33,711 bases of DNA from an uncultured Prevotella sp. (GCA_934230115.1 CAKQEI010000022.1:1-33711); one strand, 5' to 3'; positions 9,572 through 18,040 are shown, counted from the first letter of the stretch. Notes: generated by a model not told the origin, from the sequence alone. Numbers and translations: made by a program.

Positions 9572-10528
9572 ATGAAAACTCTAATTATGGCGTTGGCATT
9601 GCTCGCCCAATGCTCCGACGCAAAGAACCCTGCTGAAAGCAACACTCCCAAACAGAAGAGCTATATAGCCAACGACTCTGCTAAATATGTGCAGACAACA
9701 ACCACAAAGAAGGCTGAAACGACGAACGAGGATTTTGCTACGGTGTCGAACAGCGAAGACCAGAAACGCATAGAAACCATCCTGACAAAATACGCCAAGC
9801 ACGACACGTCGCCTTCGAGCCTCATCATTGCCTTGGCACGCGAGTTTAAGGGAGTGCCTTATGTGGCAAAGACTCTTGAGAACGACTCTATAGAGAACCT
9901 CGTCATCAACACACGCCAGCTCGACTGCACCACTTACGTGGAGAATGTGCTTGCCTTATATCTGTGCATAAAGAACCAAAAACTAACATTCTCCGACTAT
10001 TGCTCGTTTCTTAAAAACATACGATATGTTGGCGGAAAAGTGAGCTACCCCACCCGACAGCATTATTTCACAGAGTGGATTGACGAGAACACCAAGGATG
10101 GTTATGTGGAGGAGATTCAATCGCCCAACCCGCCATTCACAGCCAAGCAGCTCTTGAAAATCAACTTTATGAGCACGCACACACAGTTCTACCCTATGCT
10201 TAAGAACAATCCCGAACTGGTGAAGCCTATCGCCAAGATGGAGTCGCGCCTTTCGGGCAACACTTATCGCTTTATACCCAAAGCGTCGATAGCCAACACG
10301 CAGCTGTTCCGCTCTACCATCCATGATGGCGACATCATTGCCATTGTCACGTCGAAAGGCGGATTGGACACTTCGCACATTGGCATTGCTGTGTGGCACA
10401 AGGATGGTCTGCACATGCTCAACGCCTCGCAGATACACAAGAAAGTTGTTGAAGAGCCTATGACGCTCTATCAGTATATGCAGAAGCATCCGTCGCAGAC
10501 GGGAATAAGAATTGTAAGGGTAAAATGA
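9572..10528 (+). CDS. DUF1460 family N-acetylmuramoyl-L-alanine amidase-like protein
   Basis: The 318-residue protein has a short hydrophobic N-terminus (MKTLIMALALLAQCSDA) with a Cys at 14 that does not give a canonical lipobox, then a polar linker to about residue 60. The NlpC/P60-like core contains NTRQLDCTTYVENVLAL with the presumed nucleophile Cys119, and GLDTSHIGIAVW near residue 270 with the presumed catalytic histidine. These match DUF1460, whose characterised members act on cell-wall peptides. A role in peptidoglycan trimming or recycling is likely. ATG 9572 was chosen over TTG 9566. It is probably co-transcribed with the DUF4421 gene. Confidence 0.82.
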   Translation: MKTLIMALALLAQCSDAKNPAESNTPKQKSYIANDSAKYVQTTTTKKAETTNEDFATVSNSEDQKRIETILTKYAKHDTSPSSLIIALAREFKGVPYVAKTLENDSIENLVINTRQLDCTTYVENVLALYLCIKNQKLTFSDYCSFLKNIRYVGGKVSYPTRQHYFTEWIDENTKDGYVEEIQSPNPPFTAKQLLKINFMSTHTQFYPMLKNNPELVKPIAKMESRLSGNTYRFIPKASIANTQLFRSTIHDGDIIAIVTSKGGLDTSHIGIAVWHKDGLHMLNASQIHKKVVEEPMTLYQYMQKHPSQTGIRIVRVK

Positions 10529-10571
10529 GATGTTTTTTTAATCTTAAGCCACACTTTATTGTAGACAAAAA

Positions 10572-10895
10572 ATGACAGAAAAAGAATTTGAAAAGTATTG
10601 GAAGGCCAACCGTGAGTCTATCCTTCAAAAAGACGAGGAATATCAACACGCCAAGGAGAATTTCAAGATGAGCAGCGGGGCAGACATGCTGCTATTCGGC
10701 ATTCCTATTGTTGCAGGCATTGTGTTTATGAACAATGTGCATTTGGGCAACGAACTGCTTAATTGGGTGGCAAGCGCGGCCATTACTATAGTTTGCTTTG
10801 CCATTTGCGTATGGATTAAGAGCATGATGACGGGCAGCGGATCGCCTGATGAGGTGGAGGAAAAGATTAAGGAGAGAGAAAGAAAAAGATTATAA
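10572..10895 (+). CDS. Small two-helix membrane protein of unknown function
   Basis: The 107-residue protein is not recognised. It has a charged amphipathic N-terminus (residues 1-32), two hydrophobic segments at about 38-55 and 66-86, and a strongly charged C-terminal tail (PDEVEEKIKERERKRL) likely to be cytoplasmic and helical. It starts 43 bases after the DUF1460 gene in the same direction and may be part of that envelope-related unit. Coding potential is supported by the continuous frame, ATG start and absence of any better frame in the interval. Confidence 0.6.
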   Translation: MTEKEFEKYWKANRESILQKDEEYQHAKENFKMSSGADMLLFGIPIVAGIVFMNNVHLGNELLNWVASAAITIVCFAICVWIKSMMTGSGSPDEVEEKIKERERKRL

Positions 10896-10900
10896 AAAAG

Positions 10901-10957
10901 ATAGGGAGTGTGTCAAATCTCTAAGTTTAGTTTGAGTTTTGACACCTCTTCCTAATC
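10901..10957. terminator. Hairpin between convergent genes
   Basis: GTGTCAAA at 10910-10917 and TTTGACAC at 10938-10945 form an 8-base stem. Flanking bases extend it imperfectly (GATAGGGAG against CTCTTCCTAATC). It lies between the converging two-helix protein gene and queG and could terminate both transcripts. Confidence 0.55.
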
Positions 10958-10959
10958 TC

Positions 10960-11904
10960 CTAATCAAGAGCCTCATGTATATTCCTCATTAGCCCCGAAT
11001 ACTTAGCCCTTTTCACCGCACTTCCCTTAAACAGTCGTCTATAATCCTCTTCCGTTAGCGCAAGCCAATCCTCACGCTTCATATTCAGGAGTTCATCCGA
11101 GGGTTGCAGCTCGGGAGTTGTGTTTGGTTGAGAGAAACGGTTCCATGGACAGGCTGCCTGGCAGCGGTCGCAACCGTAAATGGTGTCTCCCATTTTTTCA
11201 GACAATTCGGACGGGATTTCCCCACGGTTCTCTATTGTCTGATAGCTTAGGCAAAGCCTTGCATCAAAACAGGTTTTGCCTTTTTCTTCATCATCCTCAC
11301 TCCCCTCGCCCATTCTCAGCGCATGGGTAGGACAAGCGTCGACACACGCATGACACTTGCCGCAACGCGAAGTCATTGGCTCATCATAGTCAAGCTCCAC
11401 GGGCAGAAACAGTTCGCCAAGAAAGAACATGCTTCCTGCACGAGGAATGATAAGCTGATGATTGCGGCCCGTCCAGCCAAGCCCTGCCTTCACTGCCCAA
11501 TAACGCTCAAGCACAGGAGCTGAGTCGCAGAAGGCACGATAGTTGTCAAGACCTAAGAGTTCGGCCAATTGACGCAGCTTGTTCTTCACCACATCATGAT
11601 AGTCCTTGCCCAAGGCATAGGCGGCAAACTGCGGTTCACCATCAGGCAAATGGCTTGCAGGAGCATAGTTTAGGGCTACAGACACTATGCTCTTCAGTCC
11701 TTCCATCAGCAACCTGGGGTCGAAACGCTTGTCGGGATAATTCTCAAGATAAGCCATAGTGGCATGGTCGCCACCTGCTATCCACTTCCTATACGACGCT
11801 ACGACCTCTGGGTCTACGGCATCTGCCTTTGCAATGCCACAAGCAAAAAAGCCGAGGTTCTGAGCCTCGGCTTTTATGCGTAGAGATAATTCTTTCTTAT
11901 CCAT
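10960..11904 (-). CDS. queG: Epoxyqueuosine reductase
   Basis: The 314-residue protein has the ferredoxin-like double cluster of QueG: CGKCHACVDACP with Cys181, 184, 187 and 191, and a second set made of Cys218 and CDRCQAACPWN with Cys245, 248 and 252. The CDSAP segment at 126-130 holds the catalytic aspartate. QueG is a cobalamin-dependent enzyme that reduces epoxyqueuosine to queuosine in tRNA anticodons. It is shorter than the E. coli protein (379 residues), apparently lacking the C-terminal HEAT-like part. The start was set at MDKKELSLRI (11904), since the upstream in-frame MCLFN lies outside the conserved alignment. It is the last gene of a unit with the deacetylase and DUF2723 genes. 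Confidence 0.93.
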   Translation of the reverse strand: MDKKELSLRIKAEAQNLGFFACGIAKADAVDPEVVASYRKWIAGGDHATMAYLENYPDKRFDPRLLMEGLKSIVSVALNYAPASHLPDGEPQFAAYALGKDYHDVVKNKLRQLAELLGLDNYRAFCDSAPVLERYWAVKAGLGWTGRNHQLIIPRAGSMFFLGELFLPVELDYDEPMTSRCGKCHACVDACPTHALRMGEGSEDDEEKGKTCFDARLCLSYQTIENRGEIPSELSEKMGDTIYGCDRCQAACPWNRFSQPNTTPELQPSDELLNMKREDWLALTEEDYRRLFKGSAVKRAKYSGLMRNIHEALD

Positions 11905-11975
11905 ATTGAATAAACACAATATCTTTCTTGTCCATCATAAGTACTTGATGGCGTTAACAATCAATATTCCACACT

Positions 11976-12587
11976 CTACTCGAAAGTCTTGAACTCATAG
12001 CCTTGTTCCTTAAGCCACTTGAGTGAGCGGGGAAGTGCTGTGCGGAGTTTGCCGATGCTCCTAAGAGAATCGTGGAAAGTAATTATTGAACCGTTGCGAG
12101 CGTAATTGCGCACATTGTTAAACACATCATCAGCCGTGAGCCATTTGGAGTAGTCGCGAGTCACAAGATCCCACATCACAATGCGGTACTTACGCTTAAG
12201 CCACAGATACTCGCTATGGCTCATACATCCGTGAGGCGGACGGAACAGATGCGACCCGATAAGGTCGTTGGCACGCTCGGTGTCTTCGATATACGTCTTT
12301 GCCAAGTGCTTGAATCCTCCAAGGTGGTGGTAGGTATGGTTGCCCACCTGATGCCCCTCAGCCACTATCTGACGATAGAGGTCGGGATATTTGCGCACGT
12401 TGTCGCCCACCATAAAGAATGTGGCCTTGGCGTCAAACTCAGCCAGCGTCTGGAGAATGAACGGTGTAGACTCCGGTATAGGTCCGTCGTCGAACGTGAG
12501 GTACACCGAACGGTCGTTATGGTCCATTCTCCAGGCTGCGTGTGGATATAGCCACCGCAGCCATATTGCCGGTTGTTCAATTATCAT
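11976..12587 (-). CDS. Polysaccharide deacetylase (NodB homology domain, CE4)
   Basis: The 203-residue protein is nearly all NodB domain. It has VYLTFDDGP at 28-36 (catalytic and metal-binding Asp33 and Asp34), NHTYHH at 83-88 giving the metal-binding HxxxH pair His84 and His88, RPPHG at 116-120, and a late ITFHDS motif near residue 180. The family removes N-acetyl groups from peptidoglycan, chitin-like polymers or surface polysaccharides. No signal peptide or membrane helix is evident, so its cellular location is uncertain. The start codon overlaps the stop of the upstream DUF2723 gene (ATGA), implying translational coupling and a shared envelope glycan task. Confidence 0.88.
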   Translation of the reverse strand: MIIEQPAIWLRWLYPHAAWRMDHNDRSVYLTFDDGPIPESTPFILQTLAEFDAKATFFMVGDNVRKYPDLYRQIVAEGHQVGNHTYHHLGGFKHLAKTYIEDTERANDLIGSHLFRPPHGCMSHSEYLWLKRKYRIVMWDLVTRDYSKWLTADDVFNNVRNYARNGSIITFHDSLRSIGKLRTALPRSLKWLKEQGYEFKTFE

Positions 12588-15500
12588 TGCATCTCGTAAG
12601 GCTGACCGCCCTTCATTTGGTACATTTTATAGATGTTGTTGGCAACAGTCGCCCACTTGTCGGCCTGCTTGGCGTCAATAAGCCTCATCACGTCCGAGAG
12701 ACTCTGCATCACGTAGAGCTGACGCATGAGGCTGTCCGAGCACATGTCGAAGCGGCTGCCGTCGAGCTGCACATAGTAGTCGGCGTAGCTCTTGGTGTTG
12801 TCCCAAACCTCATTGAGCAGACGCTTAGCGTCGTTCTTCTGTCCAAGCAGAGCGTAAGCGCGTGCCAAGTCGGCAGAGCCAGACACGAATGTGTTAGGCA
12901 CATTATAGTTGGGCAGCACCTTCTCTGCCTTGCGCAGCACCTTAAGTGCCTTGTCGTTCTTGCCCTCCTTGATGAGTTCAAGGGCGAGCTGAACAAAGAG
13001 GTGGCGATGGGTGTAGCACATGCGCATCACAGTCTCGTCGAGATAGAGTCCTGGCTTGTCGAGTCCGCCAAACTTATAGCGGTTCATCACATTGTTATAT
13101 GTCTTCTCGGTGTCGAAATTCTTCGCACCGTTGGCATTTGTGGTGAAGGGCGAGATGCGGTAAGCAAGACCTTCGGTTATGAAGTTTTCGCCAAGATTCA
13201 TATAGTTGTCCTCACCTACAGTGGTGGCTACATACAATGGACGTGTCCAGTTGCACTGCGACAGCATCTCAAGCATCATGAGGTCGTTCTTGTAGAGAGC
13301 GCGCTTGCCACTAAGCGAGATAACCATACGGTCGGGGATTGTGTCGCTTGCCATCATCATTCCGCTCTTCTTAACAGCCTCCTTGTCGATAGTGATAAAC
13401 AGGGTGTCAGTAGGAATCACGTGCATGTCGCTGTTCTTTGAGCGCACCCAATTCTTCATGATGTTCTTCACCTCGAACGGATTGTCGCCAAACTGCTGCT
13501 TTGCATCAGCAGGATGTTCCTTGTAATAGTCCAATACCTGCTGCTTGAGCGACGCATCCACCTGCACATAGTCGTTAGTGCCTGAGCAGAAGTCAAGGCG
13601 TGGCCATGAGATAGGCACCGAAGGTGAGTTGTAAGCCGGACGCTTCATCTGGTCAATATACCAGTCGGTCTGCAAGTAAGAGAGGTTGCATACGCGGGCA
13701 TCTGTGCGCACACCTTCCGTCTCCTGGTTGTACCAGAGTGGGAATGTGTCATTATCACCATTGGTGAAGATGATTGGATTACCCTTGTCCGGAAGTGTCA
13801 TCAGATAGTTCTGTCCGAAGTCGCGGCAGGTGTAACGTCCGCTGCGGTCGTGGTCGTCCCAAGTCTGCGAAGCCATCTGAATTGGCACAAGCAGACATAC
13901 TACACCGAGCACGCTGGCAAGAGCCACATCGTTGCCTTTGATCTTCTTCTTGAGCATATCGTAGATTGCCAACACGCCGAGACCACACCAAATGGCATAA
14001 GCATAGAACGAGCCTGCATAAGCATAGTCGCGCTCACGCGGCTGCTGAGGTGTCTGGTTAAGATATATTACAATGGCAAGACCTGTCATGAAGAAGAGGA
14101 AGAACACTACCCAGAACTGGCGGATGCCACGCTGTCCGCGCCATGCCTGCCAGAAGAGGCCGATTAGTCCGAGCAACAGAGGCAGACAGTAGAACACGTT
14201 GTGTCCCTTGTTCTCCTTGAGCTCCTTAGGCAGGGTGCTCTGGTCGCCAAGCATCCAGTTGTCGATGAACGAGATACCTGTAATCCAGTTGCCTTTCTCG
14301 GGCTCTCCGCTGCCTTGCAGGTCGTTCTGGCGGCCAGCGAAGTTCCACATGAAGTAGCGCCAATACATGAAGTTGCACTGGTAAGAGAGGAAGAACTTGA
14401 TGTTGTCCCACTGTGTAGGCATCTTCACTGTCACTGCCTCTCCGCAACGGTCGTAAGGCACTTCATAGCCTTCCACTCCACCAAGCCAACTCTCATACGA
14501 CTTGGCATGGGCAGAAGAGTACATACGTGGGAACAGCATGTTCTGCGCATAAATGAGCTTGTCCTTGTGCGAAACTACGAAGTAGGAGTCCTTCTCTGTG
14601 TCAGAGGCTTTCTCCTTGCGCTGCCAGATAGGTGCGCCTTCCTTGCGCTTGGGGATACACATATTGCCGTCGATGTCGAATGCCACCTGCGATGTATATG
14701 CCTGGCCGTAGAGCAACGGTGAGTCGCCATACTGGTCGCGGCTGAGATAAGAGCCGAGTGTGAACACGTCCTCTGGCGAGTTCTGGTCCATAGGCGGGTT
14801 GGCTGAAGAGCGGATTACTATCACTGCATAGCTTGAATAGCCAATCATAAGCATAAGCATGCAGAGCAATGCCGTGTTCTTAAAGCGAGCCGAGATTACT
14901 GGCACAAGCTCCTTCTCCACCTTCTTGCGGTAGTTGAGTCCGAAGTAGATGGCTACAAGAATGATGATGCCAATGATGGCTGCTCCCCACTCTGTGCCGC
15001 GGAACGGAATGCCGAGCATACCTACAGCGAGTGTGAACGATATGTTCTGACGCTTGAAGTTGCGGTCGACATACGACTCGTAGATTGCCCATATCACAAT
15101 GGCTACAACCAGAATGATGTAGATTATCTCGCCTGTATTGAACGGGCAGCCGAACTTGTTGACAAACAGAAGCTCAAACCATCCTGCCACAGTGATGATG
15201 CCTGGCACCACGCCATAGAGCACACCGGCTACGATAACGAAAGAGCCAATCAAAGCCAAGAGCGAACCCTTAAGCTCGATGTTGGGATAGCGACGGTAGC
15301 AATACACAAGCACAATGGCTGGAATGCAGAGCAAGTTCAAGAGGTGAACGCCGATTGACAAGCCTGTCATATAGGATATGAGCACAAGCCAACGGTCGCT
15401 GTGAGGCTCGTCGGCGTGGTCTTCCCACTTCAGGATAAGCCAGAACACGATGGCAGTGAATGCTGATGAATAGGCATAAACCTCGCCCTCTACTGCCGAG

Positions 15501-15916
15501 AACCAGAATGTGTCGGAGAAGGTGTAGATGAGTGCTCCCACCAAACCAGAGGCTTGGATAGCTATCATCTTGCCCATTGTCATCTCGCTCCAGTCCTTCA
15601 GAATGAGTTTGCGTGCAAGATGCGTTATGCTCCAGAATAGGAACAGAATGGTTGTGGCACTTAGCAACGCACTCATCGTGTTCACCATGCGAGCCACCTG
15701 TGTAGGGTCGCTTGCAAACTGCGAGAAGAGATTTGCCGTGAGCATAAAGAATGGTGCTCCAGGCGGGTGACCCACTTCCAGCTTATAGCCGGTTGTAATG
15801 AACTCAGGACAGTCCCAGAAGCTGGCTGTCGGTTCAATTGTCGAACAATACACAAAAGCGGCCACAAAGAACGTGAGCCAACCCAGCACATTGTTCACTA
15901 AATTGTACTGTTTCAT
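12584..15916 (-). CDS. DUF2723 membrane protein, protein O-mannosyltransferase-like (TMEM260 family)
   Basis: This 1110-residue protein has multiple membrane helices in roughly the first 380 residues and again around 550-690, then a large soluble C-terminal region with TPR-like helical character near 970-1070. The N-terminal motif SFWDCPEFITTGYKLEVGHP at 32-51, with acidic Asp35 and Glu38 in the first periplasmic loop, is the hallmark I recall for DUF2723, a family related to GT-C glycosyltransferases and human TMEM260. A role in O-glycosylation of exported proteins is an inference; Bacteroidetes have general O-glycosylation. It is first in a unit with the deacetylase and queG. Confidence 0.82.
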   Translation of the reverse strand: MKQYNLVNNVLGWLTFFVAAFVYCSTIEPTASFWDCPEFITTGYKLEVGHPPGAPFFMLTANLFSQFASDPTQVARMVNTMSALLSATTILFLFWSITHLARKLILKDWSEMTMGKMIAIQASGLVGALIYTFSDTFWFSAVEGEVYAYSSAFTAIVFWLILKWEDHADEPHSDRWLVLISYMTGLSIGVHLLNLLCIPAIVLVYCYRRYPNIELKGSLLALIGSFVIVAGVLYGVVPGIITVAGWFELLFVNKFGCPFNTGEIIYIILVVAIVIWAIYESYVDRNFKRQNISFTLAVGMLGIPFRGTEWGAAIIGIIILVAIYFGLNYRKKVEKELVPVISARFKNTALLCMLMLMIGYSSYAVIVIRSSANPPMDQNSPEDVFTLGSYLSRDQYGDSPLLYGQAYTSQVAFDIDGNMCIPKRKEGAPIWQRKEKASDTEKDSYFVVSHKDKLIYAQNMLFPRMYSSAHAKSYESWLGGVEGYEVPYDRCGEAVTVKMPTQWDNIKFFLSYQCNFMYWRYFMWNFAGRQNDLQGSGEPEKGNWITGISFIDNWMLGDQSTLPKELKENKGHNVFYCLPLLLGLIGLFWQAWRGQRGIRQFWVVFFLFFMTGLAIVIYLNQTPQQPRERDYAYAGSFYAYAIWCGLGVLAIYDMLKKKIKGNDVALASVLGVVCLLVPIQMASQTWDDHDRSGRYTCRDFGQNYLMTLPDKGNPIIFTNGDNDTFPLWYNQETEGVRTDARVCNLSYLQTDWYIDQMKRPAYNSPSVPISWPRLDFCSGTNDYVQVDASLKQQVLDYYKEHPADAKQQFGDNPFEVKNIMKNWVRSKNSDMHVIPTDTLFITIDKEAVKKSGMMMASDTIPDRMVISLSGKRALYKNDLMMLEMLSQCNWTRPLYVATTVGEDNYMNLGENFITEGLAYRISPFTTNANGAKNFDTEKTYNNVMNRYKFGGLDKPGLYLDETVMRMCYTHRHLFVQLALELIKEGKNDKALKVLRKAEKVLPNYNVPNTFVSGSADLARAYALLGQKNDAKRLLNEVWDNTKSYADYYVQLDGSRFDMCSDSLMRQLYVMQSLSDVMRLIDAKQADKWATVANNIYKMYQMKGGQPYEMQ

Positions 15917-15970
15917 TTAATATAATTATATAAACTTGTTTTTAATTCACTACAAGATACATATAGGTTG

Positions 15971-15978
15971 CAAAGTTA
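15971..15978 (-). promoter_or_regulatory. Putative -7 element for the DUF2723 operon
   Basis: TAACTTTG on the minus strand (15978-15971) fits TAnnTTTG and lies 55 bases before the DUF2723 start codon. No clear TTTG is found at the expected -33 position, so the call rests on one element. Confidence 0.4.
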
Positions 15979-16047
15979 CAAATTTTTTGTTAGTATGAGC
16001 GATTTATGTAAGGAGTTAATAAAAATTAAGCAAGTCAAGAAAGCAAA

Positions 16048-16089
16048 TGAGGGGTAGACAGACCTTGTTGGAAGTCTGTCTACCCCTCA
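16048..16089. terminator. Strong hairpin downstream of rubrerythrin
   Basis: TGAGGGGTAGACAGAC at 16048-16063 pairs perfectly with GTCTGTCTACCCCTCA at 16074-16089 around a 10-base loop. It sits 32 bases past the rubrerythrin stop codon and is the likely end of the perR-rubrerythrin transcript, although the following T-run is weak. Confidence 0.7.
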
Positions 16090-16120
16090 GTTATTTATTG
16101 ATACTTAATCCGTAAGTGGA

Positions 16121-16681
16121 TTACTTGCCGAAGTAACGCTTGTACAAGCCCATGAAGCCTGCGCAATGGCGAGCCTCGTCCTTAGCCATTTCATGTACGG
16201 TGTCGTGAGTAGCGTCCATACCAGCAGCCTTGGCGTTCTTTGCAATGCGGAACTTGTCCTCGCAAGCACCACGCTCAGCAGCGATACGAGCCTCAAGATT
16301 GCTCTTTGTGTCCTTCAACACGTCGCCGAGAAGCTCAGCAAACTTGCTTGCGTGCTCTGCCTCTTCGAATGCGTAACGCTTGAAAGCCTCAGCTATTTCA
16401 GGATAGCCCTCGCGGTCGGCCTGACGGCTCATAGCCAGATACATGCCTACCTCACCACACTCACCATTGAAGTGAGTCTCAAGATCCTTAATCATCTCCT
16501 CGTTGGCATCCTCCTTGCGGGCAGCGCCAAGAGTGTGAACGGTAGCGAAAGCAGGACCCTCTGTCGGATCGTCCAACTCCTTAAACTTGCTTGCCGGAGC
16601 CTTGCAAACTGGACACTTCTCAGGAGCCTCTGTACCTTCATAAATATAACCGCATACTGTGCAAATAAATTTCTTCTTCAT
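16121..16681 (-). CDS. Reverse rubrerythrin
   Basis: The 186-residue protein carries an N-terminal rubredoxin domain (CTVC at 7-10 and CPVC at 23-26, binding one iron) followed by a four-helix ferritin-like diiron domain with repeated Glu-x-x-His ligands ([32 protein letters not shown]). Ordinary rubrerythrins have the rubredoxin at the C-terminus, so this is the reverse type. The enzyme reduces hydrogen peroxide in the cytoplasm of anaerobes. It starts 31 bases downstream of the perR-like gene in the same direction, so it is expected to be co-transcribed and induced by peroxide. Confidence 0.93.
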   Translation of the reverse strand: MKKKFICTVCGYIYEGTEAPEKCPVCKAPASKFKELDDPTEGPAFATVHTLGAARKEDANEEMIKDLETHFNGECGEVGMYLAMSRQADREGYPEIAEAFKRYAFEEAEHASKFAELLGDVLKDTKSNLEARIAAERGACEDKFRIAKNAKAAGMDATHDTVHEMAKDEARHCAGFMGLYKRYFGK

Positions 16682-16712
16682 AATGTTATTGTTTTAATGG
16701 TTTGTATAATCT

Positions 16713-17150
16713 TTAATTATTTGTCTCTTTGCCACTTTCCTTCTCAAGACATTCCTTGCATACACCTTTATAGTATAGCTGCACGTCGCTCACCTGATGA
16801 CCTGCTATCTCCTTGCACGAAAGCAATGGCGACACTTCGTCGAAGATGTCATAAACCTTGCGGCAGCGGTTGCAGTAGAAGTGAGCGTGGGCTTCTACAT
16901 TGCCGTCGTAACACACTCGGTGGTCGTCGATGGTTATCATCTGAGCCGCATCATGCTCGGAGAACATGCGCAGCGTGTTGTACACCGTCGTGCGGCTTAG
17001 TGTTGGTATCTTGGAGCAAAGTCCGCGATAAACGTCATCCACCGTGGGATGGGTGAAGTGAGTGAGCAGATACTGCATAATGGCTATGCGCTGTACCGAC
17101 GGCTTTATGCCGTGCTCAGTCAGTCGTGTAATTGCTTCTTTCTGGTTCAT
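16713..17150 (-). CDS. perR: PerR-like peroxide-responsive Fur family repressor
   Basis: The 145-residue protein has a winged-helix DNA-binding domain (residues 1-80) and the Fur dimerisation domain. The structural zinc site is Cys93, Cys96, Cys131 and Cys134. Residues aligned with the PerR regulatory metal site are all present: His34, Asp82, His88, His90 and Asp101. Aspartate at position 82 favours PerR over Fur. The start is set at MNQKEAITRL; a GTG at 17189 in the same frame would add 13 residues without conserved content. The gene directly precedes rubrerythrin and has a dyad next to its promoter, which fits autoregulation by peroxide. Confidence 0.87.
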   Translation of the reverse strand: MNQKEAITRLTEHGIKPSVQRIAIMQYLLTHFTHPTVDDVYRGLCSKIPTLSRTTVYNTLRMFSEHDAAQMITIDDHRVCYDGNVEAHAHFYCNRCRKVYDIFDEVSPLLSCKEIAGHQVSDVQLYYKGVCKECLEKESGKETNN

Positions 17151-17237
17151 GCTGTTATGTCTTGACTTTTTGTTGTTAAAGCTCTCCACGCCGTTGACGT
17201 TTTATCATCATTCGGCGTGTTTTTCTTTTTCACATTG

Positions 17238-17268
17238 CAAAGATACAAAAGATTTTTGAACTGACAAA
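17238..17268 (-). promoter_or_regulatory. Consensus promoter for perR-rubrerythrin
   Basis: On the minus strand TTTG (17268-17265) and TATCTTTG (17245-17238) are exact matches to the Bacteroidetes -33 and -7 elements with a 19-base spacer. This is the best promoter in the window. Confidence 0.75.
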
Positions 17269-17274
17269 GATAAA

Positions 17275-17289
17275 TTGTAACTTTTACAA
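17275..17289. promoter_or_regulatory. Candidate PerR operator
   Basis: TTGTAACTTTTACAA is a 6-3-6 perfect dyad, 15 bases long, similar in size and AT content to the PerR box TTATAATnATTATAA. It lies 7 bases upstream of the -33 element of the perR promoter. Binding is inferred from symmetry and position only. Confidence 0.4.
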
Positions 17290-17322
17290 AGTTTTATCTA
17301 TTTTAATACTAAAGGAATGATT

Positions 17323-17814
17323 TTATTTTAGCACTGTCTTCACCATCTCCTCAAAATCGGCCTTCTGCATGGCTCCCATCTGTGCGGAAGGTTTTCCTTT
17401 TACGGGAATAAAAAGGAATGTAGGTATGCTCTGAATGCCAAAGGTCTGGGCAAGCTCCTGTTCCTTGTCGATGTCCACCTTATAGAAATCCACCTTTCCT
17501 GCATAGGTCTTCGCCATCTCCTCCACAATGGGGGCCATCATCTTGCATGGTCCGCACCATGTGGTATAGAAGTCGATTACGGCTGGGCGCGTGCCTTTAT
17601 ACACCCATTCGTCTGGATGCTCCACATAGTCCATTATCTTGTTGCGGAATTCTGCAGTGGAGAGATAGTCCACAGCACCTGCATTCTTGCCACTGTCTGT
17701 CTGGCTTTTTTCCTCAGCCACTTGCTCCACCTGTTTTTCCACATTCTTCTTGTTGCTTGAACAAGCCGAAAGCACAGTTGTCATGGCAAGCATAATATAA
17801 AATATACGTTTCAT
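17323..17814 (-). CDS. Thioredoxin-fold lipoprotein
   Basis: The 163-residue protein starts with a lipoprotein signal peptide, MKRIFYIMLAMTTVLSAC, placing the lipidated cysteine at residue 18. A polar linker leads to a thioredoxin domain with the active site WCGPC at 86-90 and the cis-proline at 131 (SIPTF). It would act as an envelope thiol-disulfide oxidoreductase or as part of a redox relay outside the inner membrane. The frame stays open upstream to 18039, but that extension runs through palindromic DNA and lacks conserved sequence, so the ATG at 17814 next to the signal peptide was chosen. No neighbour suggests its partner. Confidence 0.88.
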   Translation of the reverse strand: MKRIFYIMLAMTTVLSACSSNKKNVEKQVEQVAEEKSQTDSGKNAGAVDYLSTAEFRNKIMDYVEHPDEWVYKGTRPAVIDFYTTWCGPCKMMAPIVEEMAKTYAGKVDFYKVDIDKEQELAQTFGIQSIPTFLFIPVKGKPSAQMGAMQKADFEEMVKTVLK

Positions 17815-17861
17815 AAGCGTCTGTCTTTTTTTATTTAGGTTTATGATTTTGTTGCCTTCTG

Positions 17862-17895
17862 CAAAATTATAAATTAATATCGAGAAAACGGCAAA
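17862..17895 (-). promoter_or_regulatory. Putative promoter for the thioredoxin lipoprotein gene
   Basis: TAATTTTG (17869-17862) fits the -7 element and TTTG (17895-17892) the -33 element on the minus strand, with a 22-base spacer. The leader would be about 40 bases. Confidence 0.5.
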
Positions 17896-17937
17896 CATAC
17901 CAACAATTAATTTTATTACATGCCTACTTCTTTTTTC

Positions 17938-18040
17938 ATTCAGCCAAGGCTGAACGGTTGGGCAATACGTATAAAACCACAAAGTATGTCGTGTTTCTTG
18001 TTCGTTCAGCCTTGGCTGGACGAACAAGAAACACGACATA
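17938..18040. repeat. Palindromic repeat pair in a divergent promoter region
   Basis: The 353-base gap between the thioredoxin lipoprotein and PPIase genes holds a near-perfect palindrome at 17985-18040. Outer arms of 20 bases (17985-18004 and 18021-18040) are exactly complementary, and seven more pairs, one G-T, continue to a 2-base loop. A partial, decayed copy lies at 17938-17956 in inverted orientation around the TTCAGCCAAGGCTGAACG core. The element lies between the two divergent promoters, so it is not a terminator for either gene. It may be a non-autonomous mobile palindrome or a cruciform-forming site. Confidence 0.75.

Noticed and set aside
12542..13441. Plus-strand frame of 299 codons opposite the DUF2723 gene
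   Set aside because: Antisense shadow of a conserved coding region, with no start context or family resemblance.
17815..18039. N-terminal extension of the thioredoxin lipoprotein frame with repeated VQPxLNE segments
   Set aside because: It is translated palindromic DNA; the repeated peptides mirror the inverted repeats, and a lipoprotein signal peptide begins at 17814.
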